Positions 28,534 through 37,583 are shown, numbered from the stretch's first letter. The stretch: 42,371 nt of DNA from Gammaproteobacteria bacterium (GCA_022826305.1 JAJDVC010000250.1:1-42371), one strand, 5' to 3'. Notes: a model not told the origin generated them from the sequence alone. Numbers and translations are program-made.

Positions 28534-30648
28534 ATGAACACGCCCTGGCCGCACAAGCGGAAAACGTCCGTCGGCACGCCTGACGGTCACTGGATGCACA
28601 GAATGCTGAATCCGGCTTCGATCGCGCTTGTCGGCGCTTCGGCCAGACCGGGCGCTCTCGGCCGTTCCGTGCACGATCTGCTTCGGCATGGCGGTTTCCC
28701 CGGGGTGCTGTATCCGGTCAATCACAAGTATCCGCAAATCCACGGCGCCCCGTGCTATCCGGATCTCCGCTCGTTGCCGGAGGCGCCCGACCTGGTCGTG
28801 ATGGTGGTCGGAAGCCGATCCGTGGAATCGGTCGTGCGGGACGCGATGGATGTCGGTGCCGGCGGTATCGTGATCTTCGCCAGCAACTACCTGGAGGACG
28901 ATACCGAGCCCGCGTTGCTGTGCCGGCTCAAGGACCTGTCGGCAGCGGCAGGCATTCCGGTCTGCGGAGGGAACGGCATGGGGTTCTACAACTATGCTGC
29001 ACGGGCACTGGTCAGTTTCGACACGCCGCCGGAGCGTCCCGGAGGGAATATTGCGTTGATCGCCCACTCCGGATCGGTGATGACCTACCTGGCCAATACG
29101 GATCCCCGCATGATGTTCAATCTTGTCGTGTCGCCTGGTCAGGAAATCAACGGCACGGCCGCGGATTACATGCACTATGCCCTGGCGATGCCCGACACGC
29201 GCGTGATAGCCCTGTTCCTGGAAACGGTCAGGGATCCGGAGGGATTTTGTGCTGCGCTGTACGAGGCGCGGCAGCGGCGGATTCCCGTGGTGATCGTCAA
29301 GGTCGGCGCTACCGAGCAGAGTGCGAGACTGGCGGCCAGCCATTCCGGCGCGGTGGCAGGCAGGGACAGCGCATTTCAGGCGATCTGCGACCGTTACGGG
29401 GCGATCCGGGTGCGGGACATCGATGAATTGTCGGCGACGGCGCTACTGCTTTCCCATGTCGGGGTGCCGGGTCCAGGCGACTTGTCCGGAATCCTCGATT
29501 CCGGCGGACTGAGAGAGCAGATGATAGACCTGGCCCCGGCGGCAGGGGTGCGGTTTGCCCGACTGACCGAAACATCACGTGCAGGACTTGCCGAGGTGCT
29601 GGAGCATGGTCTGGTTGCGGAAAACCCGGTTGACGCGATGGGAGCGATCAACGTGGATGTCGGATCGTTGTTTTCCCGCTGTCTCGGGATACTCGGCGAT
29701 GACCCGGGCACGGCCATGGTTTCGCTTGAATTCGAGTTTCGCGACGGCTTCAGCCAGTACCCGCAATTACTCGAGGTGGCGCGTGACTGTGCGAACCGGC
29801 TGCCCAGGCCGCTTGTCGTGATCAACAGTACCGCGAGTGTCGGCAACAGCCGGGAGGCAGCGGCCTTGGGCAGGCACGGCATACCGGTGATCAATGGCAT
29901 TTCCAACGCCCTGGCGGCAATCGGGAATGCGTTCAGGTACCGGGACAACAGGCTTTTCCCCTGTCCTGAAAGACCTGCCGGTTCTCCCGATCTGTCAAGG
30001 TGGAGAGCCCTGGTGAGGGGTCGCACTTCCCTGGAGGAAGCCGATGCGCTGGAACTTGTGCGGGACCATGGATTGCCGGTTGCTCCGTTTGCCGTTGCCG
30101 ATTCGCTGGAAGCGGCCTGCAGCGCAGCGTTCGATCTTGGATATCCCGTGGTGCTCAAGTCCGCCCGGCCGGGCTTGAAACACAAGAGCGACCAGGGCGG
30201 CGTCAGGACGGATCTGCGTGACCGGGAGAACCTGGTACAGGCCTATGCCGAAATGGCCGCATCGCTCGGCCCCCGCATGCTGATCGCTTCCATGGCTGGC
30301 CCAGGCGTTGAACTCGGTTTCGGCATGATCAATGACGGGCAGTTCGGTCCTGTCCTGATGCTCGGTGCCGGAGGCATACATGTTGAATTGTTCAGCGAGC
30401 GCCAGTACGTGCCGGCTCCATGTTCCGGGCAGGAGGCCCTGCACGCGCTGAGAAAGCTCAACGTCTCGAAACTGCTCGAGGGGGGCCGGGGTCGCGCACC
30501 ATGCCGAATCGACCTGGTGGCGGAGACGGCATCCCGGTTCTCGTGGCTTGCCCACGACCTTCGTGGCTGCTGGTCTGAAATGGATCTCAACCCGGTCATC
30601 GTGACGCCGGATGCCTGCACGATCGTGGATGCGCTGATCATCACGTGA
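28534..30648 (+). CDS. Acyl-CoA synthetase (ADP-forming) / acetate-CoA ligase family
   Basis: 'NPASIALVGASARPGALGRSVHDLLRHGGFPGVLYPVN', 'IALIAHSGSVMTYLAN', 'SHSGAVAGRDSAFQAICDRYGAIRV', ATP-grasp 'GYPVVLKSARPGLKHKSDQGGV', 'DLNPVIVTPDACTIVDA'. Confidence 0.9.
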   Translation: MNTPWPHKRKTSVGTPDGHWMHRMLNPASIALVGASARPGALGRSVHDLLRHGGFPGVLYPVNHKYPQIHGAPCYPDLRSLPEAPDLVVMVVGSRSVESVVRDAMDVGAGGIVIFASNYLEDDTEPALLCRLKDLSAAAGIPVCGGNGMGFYNYAARALVSFDTPPERPGGNIALIAHSGSVMTYLANTDPRMMFNLVVSPGQEINGTAADYMHYALAMPDTRVIALFLETVRDPEGFCAALYEARQRRIPVVIVKVGATEQSARLAASHSGAVAGRDSAFQAICDRYGAIRVRDIDELSATALLLSHVGVPGPGDLSGILDSGGLREQMIDLAPAAGVRFARLTETSRAGLAEVLEHGLVAENPVDAMGAINVDVGSLFSRCLGILGDDPGTAMVSLEFEFRDGFSQYPQLLEVARDCANRLPRPLVVINSTASVGNSREAAALGRHGIPVINGISNALAAIGNAFRYRDNRLFPCPERPAGSPDLSRWRALVRGRTSLEEADALELVRDHGLPVAPFAVADSLEAACSAAFDLGYPVVLKSARPGLKHKSDQGGVRTDLRDRENLVQAYAEMAASLGPRMLIASMAGPGVELGFGMINDGQFGPVLMLGAGGIHVELFSERQYVPAPCSGQEALHALRKLNVSKLLEGGRGRAPCRIDLVAETASRFSWLAHDLRGCWSEMDLNPVIVTPDACTIVDALIIT

Positions 30649-30691
30649 CCTGCCCGGAGGCACTGTGATCAGTTGTGCGGACCGGGATCAG

Positions 30692-30710
30692 CGGGAGCAT
30701 GGTGCTCCCG
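30692..30710. terminator. Hairpin CGGGAGCA-TGG-TGCTCCCG between convergent genes
   Basis: 8-bp perfect arms, 3-nt loop, in convergent intergenic region 30649-30716; no T tract. Confidence 0.45.
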
Positions 30711-30716
30711 GCCGGA

Positions 30717-31142
30717 TCAGGATTTCGAGATCGGCTCGTTCAGTTCGATGGGATAGCCGTCCGGATCCCTGATGAATGCGATGACCCGGGTTCCGCCCTT
30801 CATCGGGGAGGGCTCCTTGGTGAATTCCACGCCGTGTCCCTTCAGGTATTCGCTGGTCGCGTACACATCGGAAACCTTGAGCGCGATATGTCCCCAGCCG
30901 TTTCCCCTGTCATAAGGCTCCTCCTGATCCCAGTTGTAGGTCAGCTCCAGTGTCGTGCCGGCGTCTTCGTCCTGGTATCCCACGAAGGTGTTGGTGAATC
31001 GTCCTGCCGGGTATTCGTTCTGTCTCAGGACATGCATGCCGAGCACATCCACGTAGAAGTGCAGGGATTTCTCCAGGTTCCTGACGCGCAGCATGGTGTG
31101 GTCGATCCTGAAATCGGGTCTTTCTTCCTGGGTGGTGTTCAT
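30717..31142 (-). CDS. Lactoylglutathione lyase (glyoxalase I) family
   Basis: 'FRIDHTMLRVRNLEKSLHFYVDVLGMHVLRQNEYPAGRFTNTFVGYQDED', 'LELTYNWDQEEPYDRGNGWGHIALKVSDVYATSEYLKG', 'IAFIRDPDGYPIEL'. Confidence 0.93.
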   Translation of the reverse strand: MNTTQEERPDFRIDHTMLRVRNLEKSLHFYVDVLGMHVLRQNEYPAGRFTNTFVGYQDEDAGTTLELTYNWDQEEPYDRGNGWGHIALKVSDVYATSEYLKGHGVEFTKEPSPMKGGTRVIAFIRDPDGYPIELNEPISKS

Positions 31143-31165
31143 CGGTTATCTCTCCGGTCGGTAGC

Positions 31166-32272
31166 TCATTCGGTTGCAGGGGCCACGGATTCCACCAGCA
31201 GTTCCTGGAAGCGTCGCACGCTGTCCTCCCAGTATGGTGAAAGCAGACCGCCTTCCGCCACGCTCCGGGACAGCCTGCCGAGCTGCAGGCGTTCGCACAT
31301 CTCATGATCCTCCTTGTGTACTTCATACCAGAGTTTGCGGGTCTGTTCAATTTCCTGCTCGGAAAGAACCGCTTCCCGGTGGACATAGATCACGCGTTTC
31401 TGATGCGTTCGTGCGACGCCGTCCGGCGTGTTCAGGTGAACGCCAACCTGGTTGGGTGCGTAGGTTCCGAGGACAAAGTTCGGGAACAGGGTCAGGAATC
31501 TGGAGGATACCGCCAGGGTATTCTTTCCGGTTCCGGCCGCGCCGTCGTCGATATCACACTTGCTGCCCAGGCAGTGCTCGTCGAGAACCGTCGAATGGCT
31601 GACCAGCGGCTGGTCCGTGGTCGTCCTGTGCACGAACTGCACGTGGTACGGCTCGATGAAATTCTCCATCAGCGCCTTCCAGTTTGTCCGGACGGTCCCG
31701 AACTCCAGGGTGGCAACCGGTTTCAGGTCGTCCAGGGGCAATGCGCCAAGTTGCCGCCTGAGCGGCGCCACATGCTCGTCCAGCGGCGGCGCCTGGCCGT
31801 CCAGATTGACGAATACCCAGTCGTGCCAGGTCTCGCAGCGAATGGGAATCAGGCCCAGTTCGTCGACGGGAAATGATTCGGGTGGAGTCTGGTTCCGGCC
31901 GCAGAAGTAGGGCGCGGCCTTGAGTGTGCCGTCCAGCGCGTATGCCCATGAATGATAGGGGCAGCGTATCAGCCTGCCATGGTTGGCGGGCGTTTCCACC
32001 AGCTTCAGGCCACGGTGGCGGCAGGCGTTGTGATAGGCGCGCAGGTTTCCGGATTCGTCCCGCGCCAGCAGGATGGGCTGTCCGGCTATGGTGACGGGCC
32101 TGAGATCCCCCGGGCGTTCCTGCTCATGGGAGAATCCGGCAAAGACCCAGTTGCTCCGGAACACCGTGCGGTTCTCGAGCGCGTGGAAATCGGGATCGGT
32201 ATAGACCGCAGCGGGCAGTCCGGAACGAAAAGCAGGACCAGTGTCCAGAAATGTCTCGAAGCTGATCTGCAT
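31166..32272 (-). CDS. Rieske non-heme iron oxygenase, alpha subunit (second paralog)
   Basis: 'CRHRGLKLVETPANHGRLIRCPYHSWAY', 'NFIEPYHVQFVH'; start ATG 32272. Confidence 0.92.
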   Translation of the reverse strand: MQISFETFLDTGPAFRSGLPAAVYTDPDFHALENRTVFRSNWVFAGFSHEQERPGDLRPVTIAGQPILLARDESGNLRAYHNACRHRGLKLVETPANHGRLIRCPYHSWAYALDGTLKAAPYFCGRNQTPPESFPVDELGLIPIRCETWHDWVFVNLDGQAPPLDEHVAPLRRQLGALPLDDLKPVATLEFGTVRTNWKALMENFIEPYHVQFVHRTTTDQPLVSHSTVLDEHCLGSKCDIDDGAAGTGKNTLAVSSRFLTLFPNFVLGTYAPNQVGVHLNTPDGVARTHQKRVIYVHREAVLSEQEIEQTRKLWYEVHKEDHEMCERLQLGRLSRSVAEGGLLSPYWEDSVRRFQELLVESVAPATE

Positions 32273-32439
32273 GAATGCTCCCACAGATGTCCTACAGGCC
32301 CCGGATTTGCCGCTGTCCGCGAAAATCGTCTGTAGGCACGGGATTCTATCACAGGGCTGCTTCGGGAAATCAAGATGCAACGGGGAATCCGCACTGCCGA
32401 TCCTGCCGGAACCTGTCGGCGGGAGGCTGTGGGGGACAT

Positions 32440-33405
32440 TTACCGGGAAGGGGCTGCCGTATTGCCGATGTGCCTGGCAAACAGGGTCTCTCCTTCGCCG
32501 GAGATGAAGCGGCTGTGCATGACGTCCCGCGTGAACCGCAGTTCAAGAAAACCGTACCGGGAGGCGGCGAATTCGGCGTCGTGTTCGGGCAGTACGCCGT
32601 ACAGGACGCCACCGCCCGCCCCGGATATCAGGTGCGCCATGCTGCAGGATTCGAGGTCATCGTATTCAAGATGATGGTTGTGCCCCGCGATGTAGGCGTC
32701 CACCTCTCCACAGAGCAGGTAGCGCAGCATCCAGCTCCGCACATTCCTTCCCCGGCGCGACGGTCCGCGGTTGCTGACGGATATCATGGGATGATGCCCG
32801 ATGGCAATCGTCCATGGCGTCGTGCTGTCTCCGAAACTCCGGATGCCCTGGCTGGTGATCTGGAACGGAAAATTGGTGTCAAGCGCATAGATCGTCAGGA
32901 GGTCCGGAACGACGATGGAATAATGCCGGGACGGGAAGTTCCAGCGCGGATGCCTCTTGTCGATTTCCATCCAGCTGCGGATGTTGCCGTCGTAGTCATG
33001 GTTCCCGAGCACCGGAAAGAGCGGTACATCGGCGAGGCATTCCCCGCCGTAGACGGAGAAGACCTTGTCCTCCCATTGCGGATCTTCCACGGATCTCGCG
33101 CCGCTCGGATAGATCACGTCCCCGACGAACAGGATGCCATCCGGCCTGCGGTTCCGGCACTGCTGTTCCATGCTCTGTGCCACCTGGTGCTGGGCAGCTT
33201 TTCCGGAACCGGAGTCGCCCAGCACGAAAAAGCCGACATCCTGCGACCGATCCAGGATGATCCGGCTTTCCGCCTTGACCAATCCGGTAATCGGTGCGAT
33301 GGATGAGCGGTATTCGACAACAATGCCCGTCGATGCGGCAACGACTGCTCCAAGACAAAGGAGTGCCAGTATCCGTGGAATTGACAGCCCGGGTTTTCTA
33401 GACAT
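32440..33405 (-). CDS. Metallophosphoesterase (purple-acid-phosphatase-like) with N-terminal membrane anchor/signal
   Basis: 'FFVLGDSGSGKAAQHQVA', 'ILFVGDVIYPSGARS', 'PVLGNHDYDG', 'IAIGHHPMIS', 'DAYIAGHNHHLEY'; hydrophobic N-term 'IPRILALLCLGAVVAASTGIVV'. Confidence 0.9.
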   Translation of the reverse strand: MSRKPGLSIPRILALLCLGAVVAASTGIVVEYRSSIAPITGLVKAESRIILDRSQDVGFFVLGDSGSGKAAQHQVAQSMEQQCRNRRPDGILFVGDVIYPSGARSVEDPQWEDKVFSVYGGECLADVPLFPVLGNHDYDGNIRSWMEIDKRHPRWNFPSRHYSIVVPDLLTIYALDTNFPFQITSQGIRSFGDSTTPWTIAIGHHPMISVSNRGPSRRGRNVRSWMLRYLLCGEVDAYIAGHNHHLEYDDLESCSMAHLISGAGGGVLYGVLPEHDAEFAASRYGFLELRFTRDVMHSRFISGEGETLFARHIGNTAAPSR

Positions 33406-33521
33406 GGATGTTTTCTGATGGACCTGCCGAGGCGCAACCAACCGGGTGGATGCTCGTGCGCTCTCCGATATCCCGTATGGATGATGTCGTTTTGGCATCG
33501 TATCGGTACAATCGATGATAC

Positions 33522-33995
33522 ATGATAACCCACCAGAATGTTTTGAAAGACAGCGCACAGTACGGCACCGGCGACGCATCCTACAGGGCCGCTGGCGGAC
33601 GGGAAGGGATTCGGCAACTGGTCGATCGTTTCTACGACTACATGGAAGCGTTGCCGCAGGCCCGCAGGATCCTGCACATGCATCCGGACGACCTGTCGGA
33701 GTCCCGGGACAAGCTGGCGCGGTTCCTGTGCGGCTGGCTGGGCGGGCCGAAGCTTTACAACGAGAAGTACGGACCAATCCGGATTCCCGCGGCGCACATC
33801 CACCTCGAGATCGGGGAGGCCGAGCGGGACGCCTGGTTGCTGTGCATGGAAAAGGCAGTCGGCGACCAGCCCTACAGCCCGGCGTTCCGGGACTACCTGC
33901 TGCGCCAGTTGTTCATACCCGCAGAACGGATTCGGGTCGTGGGGACTGCGCGCCGGGAGAAGCAGCACCGGGACACGGACTGCGCTGGGAACTGA
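33522..33995 (+). CDS. Group II truncated hemoglobin
   Basis: 'YRAAGGREGIRQLVDRFYDYMEALPQARRILHMHPDDLSESRDKLARFLCGWLGGPKLYNEKYGPIRIPAAHIHLEIGEAERDAWLLCMEKAV'. Confidence 0.93.
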   Translation: MITHQNVLKDSAQYGTGDASYRAAGGREGIRQLVDRFYDYMEALPQARRILHMHPDDLSESRDKLARFLCGWLGGPKLYNEKYGPIRIPAAHIHLEIGEAERDAWLLCMEKAVGDQPYSPAFRDYLLRQLFIPAERIRVVGTARREKQHRDTDCAGN

Positions 33996-34164
33996 AGTAG
34001 CGATCTGTCAGGCCATGGGGCTCATCGCCATGACTGCCTGCACTGGACGACACTGTTATCCGGGATGCCTGTCAATACCCGTGGCGATGCCGACGCTGAT
34101 CAATCGGCATGCTGTGTTGACAAGGGATCATGAAACTCCGTGAATGTCGCCAGAACGCGCATTG

Positions 34165-35307
34165 TCATCGCGTGCTTGCCATTCCTGGTACTCCACTGCC
34201 TGCCGGCATTTCCGGTATCTCCATGAAGATACTCATCAACGGCCGGTTGACGTAGTAGTTGTAGCGCCCGATCTTGTGTTTCTCGATGAATCCCCTTTCT
34301 GTCAACAGCTCCAGATACTTGACTGCGGTCAGCCTCGAGACGCCCAGGTCGGTCCGTAGAGATTCGATCTTGGTGTAGGGGTGCCGGAATAAGTTGTTGA
34401 GCAGATCCTGGCTGTAGATCTTTGGCAGTTCTGCGCGGATGCGGTGCTTGTACTCCAGCATGATTTCCTTGATCTTCCGGATGATCCAGATGGTCTGGCG
34501 AGAGGTGAATTCGACGCCTGCCAGCATGTAGAGGATCCAGGGATCCCAGTCACCGGTATCCCGCGTGTTCTGCAACAGGCGGTAGTAGCCCGCTTTGTTG
34601 CGGATGATATATCGGCTGAGATAGAGTATCGGGATATCGAGTAGCCCTTTTGCCACCAGGTAGAGGATATTGATGATGCGCCCGGTACGGCCGTTGCCAT
34701 CATAAAATGGGTGGATGCTCTCGAACTGGTAGTGGATCACCGCCATCTTGATCAGGGGATCGACATCGCAAAGCGTGTCATCATTAATGAATTTTTCCAG
34801 GTTGTTCATCAGGCGCACAATTTCCCTGTAATCTTGCGGTGGTGTATAAACAGCCTCGCCGGTATGATCGTTCTTGAGCACTGTACCCGGAAGTTTGCGG
34901 ATGCCGGCCCTGTTCTGTTCCAGTGTCTGGTGGATTCCGACGATGCGGTTGGCAGTGAGCAATCGGTCGTGTCTCACCTGCTCGAAGGTGACCTTCAGGG
35001 CGGTGGCGTAACGACTGACCTCCTTGGTGGCTGGGTTCTTTATATAATCCGCGAACAGATCGAACTGGTAGAGATCGTCATGGGTGGTGATGATGTTCTC
35101 GATCTCGGAACTGTCCTTGGCCTCCTGCAGGGTAAGGGTGTTGATCAGGATGTGCTCGTTGGGGATGGTGGTTGCCATGCCCTTGAGTTCGGCCAGATAG
35201 CGGTGGGCCTGGGCAAGGCCTTTCAACACCAAGCGGGATTCCAGTCCTGCAGTGGGTGGCAACAGTGAGATGGTGTTCTGAGTCGTCAAGGCGCCCATGT
35301 CAGCCAT
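34165..35307 (-). CDS. Fic family protein (AMPylase type) with N-terminal inhibitory motif and C-terminal wHTH
   Basis: 'HPFYDGNGRTGRIINILYL' Fic motif; inhibitory '(S/T)xxxE(G/N)' as 'SSEIEN' in 'EAKDSSEIENIITTHDD'; C-term 'TDLGVSRLTAVKYLELLTERGFIEKHKIGRYNYYVN'. Confidence 0.93.
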   Translation of the reverse strand: MADMGALTTQNTISLLPPTAGLESRLVLKGLAQAHRYLAELKGMATTIPNEHILINTLTLQEAKDSSEIENIITTHDDLYQFDLFADYIKNPATKEVSRYATALKVTFEQVRHDRLLTANRIVGIHQTLEQNRAGIRKLPGTVLKNDHTGEAVYTPPQDYREIVRLMNNLEKFINDDTLCDVDPLIKMAVIHYQFESIHPFYDGNGRTGRIINILYLVAKGLLDIPILYLSRYIIRNKAGYYRLLQNTRDTGDWDPWILYMLAGVEFTSRQTIWIIRKIKEIMLEYKHRIRAELPKIYSQDLLNNLFRHPYTKIESLRTDLGVSRLTAVKYLELLTERGFIEKHKIGRYNYYVNRPLMSIFMEIPEMPAGSGVPGMASTR

Positions 35308-35397
35308 ACGTGTATAGAAAACAGTTGCTTTGTATACATAATCTTTTCTCGTGTCAATAAAATCTTGTTTCATATACATGAGTGGAAGTCGGGAAAC

Positions 35398-35784
35398 ATG
35401 TATAGGGTGCGGCTGGATGAGCTTGACAAAATCGGCTTGTTCGAGACTGCCGTACAGGTTGCTAGGTATTTTCTGGAGAACGGCAAGGACCGGGTATCGT
35501 ACATCGACATGAAGACCATCATTCGTCAGGCCCACATCGGTCTCGGCATGGATGCCGGGGACTCTTCTGTCGCGGAAACCAGAATCGGACTTGTCTCCAC
35601 CGGTTTCATATGGAAAACGAATCCTGCAGGTTCCATGTCCGCCTGGTACGAACCGGGCATTCCCAGCCTGATGAATCATGTTGTCAACGAATCCCGGAAG
35701 GTGGATGAGGGGTTCACGAAAAAACTGTTGTCCAGACCACAGGCCCCTCCAAGAGGCGCCCATGAACAGGGTTTTCCTTGCTGA
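35398..35784 (+). pseudogene. C-terminal fragment of a paralog of the AAA ATPase at 18225-19441
   Basis: 'MYRVRLDELDKIGLFETAVQVARYFLE...STGFIWKTNPAGSMSAWYEPGIPSLMNHVVNESRK' aligns with 'LYSLRYEELFNAGLLDTSEHIALFFDD...STGFIWRVRPKGSKFAYYEPGIPSLMNYVLDNMHH'; 21-bp exact match 35656-35676 = 19349-19369; no ATPase domain upstream. Confidence 0.75.
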
Positions 35785-36024
35785 CGCCGCGACTAGGCTG
35801 GTTAGGCTTGCAGCACCGCCTTCACGCCAGCATCAGGCCACTCGGATTTTGCCGGGAACTGGTCCCGATGTCTTTGCAGCCAGCCCGATTTGTATCCTTA
35901 TTCTGCAATCAGTGCGTTGTTTCCCCAGGCGGGCTTGAGGGCGAACTCCCAGCCGGAATTGTCCTGATTCCATGGCAAGGCCCTAATCCGAACAGGTTTT
36001 CATGGGCGGGATATCCGTTACGGA

Positions 36025-36420
36025 TCAGTGTGTCTGTCGGCTCTGCACCGTGAAGGTCCCTGGAGGATGCTTGAAATAGCTGTCCCGGGAAATATCACGG
36101 ATTTCCACCGTGATCTGGAGATCGAAAGCCTCTTCGGCGTGGGAGAATTCCTGTTTCAGGATATCCAGTATCTGTTCGCCGATGGCCTGCTTGACAGCCG
36201 GTGTCCGCCCCTCGAGCAGCCGGATGTCGAGATGCAGGAAGGCGCCGTCCTGCTGGCCGTTCGCGATATGGAAGATGTCCGAACCGCGTACCCGGCTCTT
36301 GCAGTTCGCGATGTTGATGCCGCCGACCTGGTGGAGTATCTGGTGAATGGATTCAAGCATTCCGGCAAGGTCTGCGGGCGGCGGCAGGTTTTCCGTGTAT
36401 TCCAGCGTCAGTTGCGGCAT
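36025..36420 (-). CDS. 5-carboxymethyl-2-hydroxymuconate isomerase (CHMI/HpaF-like tautomerase)
   Basis: 131 aa starting 'MPQLTLEYTENL' with 'GGINIANCKSRVRGSDIFHIANGQQDGAFLHLDIRLLEGRTPAVKQAIGEQIL'. Confidence 0.88.
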   Translation of the reverse strand: MPQLTLEYTENLPPPADLAGMLESIHQILHQVGGINIANCKSRVRGSDIFHIANGQQDGAFLHLDIRLLEGRTPAVKQAIGEQILDILKQEFSHAEEAFDLQITVEIRDISRDSYFKHPPGTFTVQSRQTH

Positions 36421-36452
36421 GGATCGGTTGTCCGGTCAGGCAGAGGGAGCAG

Positions 36453-37154
36453 CTAGTCGACCTGTACGATAGCCGATTTCTTCTCCCGCGGAAAGAGGCA
36501 GTAATCGACAACCAGCCAGGCGCATGCCGCACCGGTCAGCTGCGCGGCAATGAACGCCGGCATGTGATGGGGCAGGATACCTGAAAACGTGTCGGTAAGG
36601 CTTCGCGCCACGGTGACCGCCGGATTGGCGAAGGAAGTGGATGCCGTGAACCAGTATGCGGCGGTAATGTAAAGGCCCACCGACATGGCGACGGCCTGCG
36701 GCCTTGACCGGATCGTCGCGAGAATCGTCAGCACCAGTCCGAAGGTGGCGACCCATTCCGCAAGCCACTGGGCGCTGCCGGTGCGCGACTTTTGCGATGC
36801 CTGCAGTACGTCGAGTTCGAACATGGCATGCGCCATGAAGACGCCGAGCAGGCCGCCCAGCACCTGCAGCAGCATGTAGGCGGCGCTGTCCTTCCGTGAA
36901 ATCTCCCGTCTCAGGGCGAACACGAGGGTCACGGCCGGATTGAAATGCGCCCCCGAGACCGGTCCGAACATGGTGATCAGGACCACCAGTATTGCCCCGG
37001 TCGGGATCGTGTTGCCGAGCAGGGCCAGGGCGACATTCCCGCCAGCCAGGCTTTCCGCCATGATGCCGGAACCGACTACCGTCGCGAGCAGGAATGCGGT
37101 TCCGATGAATTCTGCAAGATACCTGCAGCAAGGAGAGGCGCCCATGACGGTCAT
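36453..37154 (-). CDS. Aquaporin/MIP family channel (ars-operon type)
   Basis: Two NPA motifs: 'GAHFNPAVTLVFAL' and 'STSFANPAVTVARSL'; adjacent to ArsI-like and ArsR genes. Confidence 0.93.
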   Translation of the reverse strand: MTVMGASPCCRYLAEFIGTAFLLATVVGSGIMAESLAGGNVALALLGNTIPTGAILVVLITMFGPVSGAHFNPAVTLVFALRREISRKDSAAYMLLQVLGGLLGVFMAHAMFELDVLQASQKSRTGSAQWLAEWVATFGLVLTILATIRSRPQAVAMSVGLYITAAYWFTASTSFANPAVTVARSLTDTFSGILPHHMPAFIAAQLTGAACAWLVVDYCLFPREKKSAIVQVD

Positions 37155-37583
37155 TCAGCAGCAGGATTTCCCCGAACCTTCCGCGTCCTCAAGCAGGTGC
37201 GTTCGATCCGTTCCGTATTCCGCACCGTCATGGCGGTGCGTGAGAAAACCCTCCCAGGGCTCGTCTGCGGCGCCGCGAACCCATGCCTTGTCCGATACCG
37301 CGTAGCAGCAGGTAGTGTGTTCGACGTCCAGATAGGCGTGTCCGGACTCCTGCATCCGTCCGGTGACTTCCCGGAGTTGCTGTTCATTGTCGACCTGGAT
37401 GCCGAAATGATCGAATCCCGTGCCCTCGCGCCCGGATTCGACCACGAAGTTCACGGCAGGGTCATCGACGTCCCATTTGGCGTAGTCCTCGCGGACAATG
37501 ACCGGCTTTTCACCGAACAGGGTTGAGTAGAACGTGATGGCTCTTTCAAGATCGGCTACGCGCAGGGATACATGCAGTTTCAT
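37155..37583 (-). CDS. ArsI/CadI family glyoxalase-fold protein (C-As lyase-like)
   Basis: 'MKLHVSLRVADLERAITFYSTLFGEKPVIVREDYAKWDVDDPAVNFVVE', 'DHFGIQVDNEQQLREV', 'YLDVEHTTCCYAVSDKAWV' with vicinal CC. Confidence 0.88.
   Translation of the reverse strand: MKLHVSLRVADLERAITFYSTLFGEKPVIVREDYAKWDVDDPAVNFVVESGREGTGFDHFGIQVDNEQQLREVTGRMQESGHAYLDVEHTTCCYAVSDKAWVRGAADEPWEGFLTHRHDGAEYGTDRTHLLEDAEGSGKSCC

Noticed and set aside
34165-35763. Full 532-aa ORF for the Fic protein
   Set aside because: The segment upstream of about 35400 overlaps the ATPase fragment in antisense and has no Fic-family character; start set at 35307
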